Assembly (NCBI GenBank): GCA_028829895.1
Contig: CM054179.1
Span: 50,551,391 to 50,615,390, forward strand
Direction of reading: 5' to 3'
Length of the DNA stretch: 64,000 bases
From: Sinotaia quadrata
Lineage: Eukaryota; Mollusca; Gastropoda; Architaenioglossa; Viviparidae
How positions within the stretch are numbered: the stretch's first letter is position 1; the number at the start of each line of letters is the position of its first letter. The translations under genes were made by a program, and so were the position numbers. The notes below the pieces were generated by a model. That model saw nothing but the letters and a program-made list of their open reading frames with translations. It ran no database searches and was not told where the DNA came from. Positions 60,642-64,000 of this stretch are shown here, piece after piece.

Positions 60642-63600
60642 GTTAAATTAATTCACATTAAAAATATCTTCTCTAGAGCGAATTTCAATTGAATTCCTTT
60701 TGATTCTCTCGAACTGTCACTGTTTCTTTTAAGAGTTAAAAGATTCATCGTTTCGAGTCTGGATGTCTACAATACAATATTTTAGCCTATCTGCACACTT
60801 AAAAGTTTGAAATAGATTCAATGACAGGGCAATTTTTAAAGAATGTATATCAAACATACGTTTTATAAAAGAATTGCTTGACAGTTCTCAATATCTTCCC
60901 AAACACTATTTCTTTCACTGTGAAATAAAACTTAATAATCTGGATGTTTGTATTTAATGTTGCAGTATGACCAGGCCTTTAATCCAAAACGCCTGCAGAA
61001 TTATCAAGTACCTGGAGAAGCAGGCAAGGTGAGATATTTCTTTTCTAAAGTTACATGTAATAAATCCTGCAAATTAAAAAAAAAACTTGATGGCAACATG
61101 ACCAGTATAATCCCTTTCCTGCATAATTTTCTTGAAATATGCTTTTAAAGGTAGATTTAATAGGGAAATTTAGCAGTATTTGTGTTTTATTTCTTGAACT
61201 TATATTTACAGTTTAAAATTTGACTCAGTTGTTTTATATTCAAAATTAAATTAAAATGTTCAGAATTTATTTCGAATAGACTAGCAATACTTGTGCTGTG
61301 AATCATGGTGAACTGTTGCATTAGAGAAAAAGCTCTTTTTAAGAAAGCTATTAAAAAGAAATAAAGGTCTCACTATACTAAATTTAACCAATAATCTGAC
61401 ATAGAGGTTTCAGAAGACATTTAATCTCTCTTTTGGGAAGAACCTTTTTTGTTTTGATTGGATTTCTGTAGAGAGCCAGTATCAAAGTTAATACTATTTA
61501 TTATTCACCCACTGTGTTTGGCAGTATTGTCTTAAAAAATATCAATTATCTACTGAGCCATTTGCATATACAGTATCCTAACAAGCGCGTGGGTTTCACA
61601 CATATCCGAGCAAATGATCGTGGACACCTGCTCTCTGGGGTACCTAGAAGCCTTGCATCTCCTTGGGGAGTTTTTGTTGGCACCTGGAGTATGCCTTGCC
61701 ATCTCCCAGGTGGGTAAAAGTAATTTGTATGTGCATTATAAAATTATTGCAAATCATCTGAATACCTTTTATAATAATACCTTTTAATAATTAATCTCCA
61801 AAGTAACCAATCATATTATTTCTCTTCTTTTCCTGTCGAGTGCTTTCAAATTTAAATTATGATCTAGCTACTGGAAATTGGAACATATTCCTAATTAGAT
61901 ATTTCATTACTGAACTCAGTGAACTAGAGATTGACATATATGGCAGTATTCTCTTTTGTTTCATTATGCTTCATAAACAGTGCAAAGATGTTATTGTGAA
62001 TAAATATCGTAAAGTGCTTAGAGCTTTTCATAAGAATAAACACTCTGTTATTATAATTCAGTTCTTTATAGTAAAGACTTAAAAGTTAAAGTGAAAAGGG
62101 ACAAAGTAAAGTTGAGAATGACTTTAGAATGCAAATTACTGACCACCTAGAGTCAGATTGTTTTTTAAAACATAAAGAATAAAGGAAATCTTCTTACCAA
62201 TACTTAATTTACTGTACACTAGATATGCATCAGCTCCGCTGAATCTCAGAAAATTAAAAATTCTGACAAAACTCACTTTAAGAAAGTCCTCTGTTACCAT
62301 GTCTTAACAAGAGTACTTTTAGGAAATTTAGGACTATATGCATAAAATAATTACTGTGAATGTTTTATGAATGATTGGTTTGTAAGATATGAAAATCTAA
62401 CAGCCATATTAGGGATTATGTAGCCAATTAAATATCAAACAGATTGAAAATTATATTTTTCTAAACCAAGTTTACTTTTGTAACATAATTTAGAATGCAA
62501 AATGTATTACATAATTAAGGAATTAAAAAAGGCATGGCTTAAAGACAAAGGTACTCTGACCATAAGTAGTACTAAATCATGACATGTTCACTATATTGTG
62601 GTCTAGGGTCTTAAAATTTTTATAGAGGACCATAGTACTTTAGTATTAAATGTAACTTGTATTATTACTGATCACTTAGTTTCAACCAATACATTCTAAA
62701 AATAATATGTGCTTAAATAATCTTTGTGAATTCTCATCAAAATGTCAAGAAATGTACAAGATGTTTAATTTTTTAAAGTAATACTCCAGGATAAATTAGA
62801 ATTTGTTTCAAATTTAAAAGAATTAAAAACTAAAAAAAACATAAACATTTATTGGCAGGAAATAAACATATAAATAATTAACAAGCAATAAATCTTGAAA
62901 ACATACATACTGATATCATTGATGGAGATTTAAATTGAAAAGTTTGGCACCTTTGAATGGTATTCAAATTATATGGGGAAAAAAATCGGATTTGTGGAAA
63001 ATGTTATAAACTTTAATTTTACACTTCGCAAATCTCTGATTTATTTGTCGTGTAAAGTTTGGCTTGTTTCACATTCTATTCATATATCTATGATCTTTTT
63101 TCCACCAGGAGGGTTGATTGAGGTGTGCACAGGTGTTGTCTTTCACTGTTCACATGCTCATGATTGGCTGATTGCTTCGTCAGTATGTCTCAACTGTGTC
63201 ATTGCAATCAGTGCACTTATGCACCAAAAAGATTTTTTGTTCAGTGTATGCACCTGCCATGGCAGATGAGTGACTTGCAATTAACATGAAATTGTTGAAG
63301 TGAAGAATTTACCAAGATTGACAGTTCTGTATCAATCTATACATTTAAAAAAAAAACCTTTAATTATCTGCCAAATGTTTAGCCAATATGAGTTGTTCAA
63401 GGATATCTAAAAAGAGAAAAATTGAACAGGAATGCCATACATTTAACAAGGAGTGGACTGACAAGTATTTCTTTACTGATGCTAGAAAATCTTGGGAATA
63501 ACAAGCAGAAGCAGCAATGGATAAAATAAGTACATACCTGTACTTCTGTGAAAGACTTTAGAATGTGTGGAAAAGTAAAATGGGGTTCACAAATTTTTAC

Positions 63601-64000
63601 ATAAAAGTTTAGCACACAAAACAAAATGCTCTCTTACACTTAGAAAATAGCTTTAAAATTACAACAATGGAGATAGAGAAAGTATTTAATCTTACCTCAT
63701 GATGCAGTACTGTTACTGCTCAAGATATAGTAGTTAAATCATTCAACCATCCACTATGAAATGGCGACAGAACATTTCTCACTTTAAATTTTTGGTGTCA
63801 GTGTCTGGTTTTGGTTATATCATGAATGTCATAGATATCTGCTAAATTTAATAAATAATTCTATCAGACTCATCTCTCTTATAAAATAAATACTGATAAT
63901 GATTTATGTAACATTAAGAAATCAAGTTGAAGAGTGTTGAGAGTCGATATAAACTCTTTCTAGAATAAGTTATTAATAATAGATTCCAAGGAAGCACATA
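60615..64000 (+). CDS. CFAP126: Flattop / cilia- and flagella-associated protein 126, 5' part (gene span, runs off the window)
   Basis: Flattop is a small microtubule inner protein of motile cilia that also acts in basal-body docking and planar polarity. Three exons join in frame to MSINFSANQ + YDQAFNPKRLQNYQVPGEAGK (split as in human) + YPNKRVGFTHI, RANDRGHLL, SGVPRSLASPWG, VFVGTWSMPCHLPG. The hallmark ANDRGHLL..VPRS...PWG.F.GTW is complete. The visible 75 residues correspond to the conserved N-terminal half. Exon 3 ends in phase 1 at a good donor (61709), so at least one more exon is needed. I found no convincing continuation between 61710 and 64000, so the rest probably lies beyond the window. 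The gene is head to head with CBS. Confidence 0.93.
60966..61028 (+). CDS. CFAP126: CFAP126 coding exon 2
   Basis: 21 codons starting YDQAFNPKRLQNYQVP. The acceptor is GTTGCAG and the donor AAG|GTGAGA, phase 0 at both ends. Similar to the Y-x-x-AF-x-x-x-x-LQN block of Flattop. Confidence 0.92.
61574..61709 (+). CDS. CFAP126: CFAP126 coding exon 3
   Basis: 45 codons plus one base. The acceptor is TATACAG and the donor CCAG|GTGGGT. It encodes the most conserved Flattop block (RANDRGHLLSGVPRS, PWGVFVGTW). Confidence 0.94.
61710..64000 (+). other. CFAP126: CFAP126 intron or downstream sequence, no exon recognised
   Basis: AT-rich, no tandem array of note, no recognisable coding block. A pyrimidine tract ending CCACCAG (63109) opens a 150-bp frame (GLIEVCTGVVFH...), but it has no Flattop similarity. 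Confidence 0.5.

Noticed and set aside
63110..63269. CFAP126 exon 4 candidate after CCACCAG
   Set aside because: The phase would fit, but GLIEVCTGVVFHCSH has no similarity to the Flattop C-terminal half.
1..64000. tRNA or rRNA genes
   Set aside because: No A-box/B-box pair with cloverleaf potential and no rRNA core sequence noticed on either strand; a tRNAscan-SE run would settle it.

Overview
This is eukaryotic, animal-type genomic DNA. It has GT-AG introns, long AT-rich introns, microsatellites, minisatellites and DNA-transposon remnants, and no bacterial operon layout. Two protein-coding genes can be read with confidence. The protein sequences, the 14-coding-exon CBS structure and the very heavy minisatellite load fit a lophotrochozoan, most likely a gastropod mollusc. 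The species placement is inference.

Right half (about 29-64 kb). The minus strand carries a complete cystathionine beta-synthase (CBS) gene. Fourteen coding exons between 54433 and 34823 join in frame with no leftover bases into a 524-residue protein. The haem Cys/His pair, PLP lysine, CXXC motif and both SAM-sensing Bateman repeats are present. A non-coding first exon near 59.6 kb is likely. Facing it head to head on the plus strand is the 5' part of Flattop (CFAP126), a ciliary microtubule inner protein. Three coding exons are visible between 60615 and 61709 and the gene continues past the window. The CpG-bearing stretch between the two (about 58.98-60.78 kb) looks like a shared promoter region. 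The CBS introns hold several MITE-type elements, a piggyBac-like element with TTAA ends, a degraded hAT fragment and many minisatellites. Some of these sit directly on splice sites: a tandem duplication copies the exon 8 acceptor, and the exon 4 acceptor is one monomer of an array.

Left half (1 to about 29 kb). No gene is recognised here. The stretch is packed with at least twenty unrelated tandem-repeat arrays (monomers about 22-80 bp), several long (TG)n/(AC)n tracts, a 734-bp hAT element with 16-bp perfect inverted ends and an 8-bp target duplication, and a short hAT-like MITE. A few isolated gene-like signals remain unassigned: a perfect palindromic RFX X-box (5914), a TATA box with leader (6406), a Kozak-started mini-exon (9352) and a cluster of CRE sites (14790-14860).

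By eye, CpG dinucleotides are common in the left third, scarce from about 29 to 59 kb (the CBS unit), and common again at the CBS/CFAP126 promoter. That is the pattern expected from gene-body methylation in molluscs. I saw no new defence or mobile system. The most unusual material is the interplay of minisatellites with CBS splice sites.
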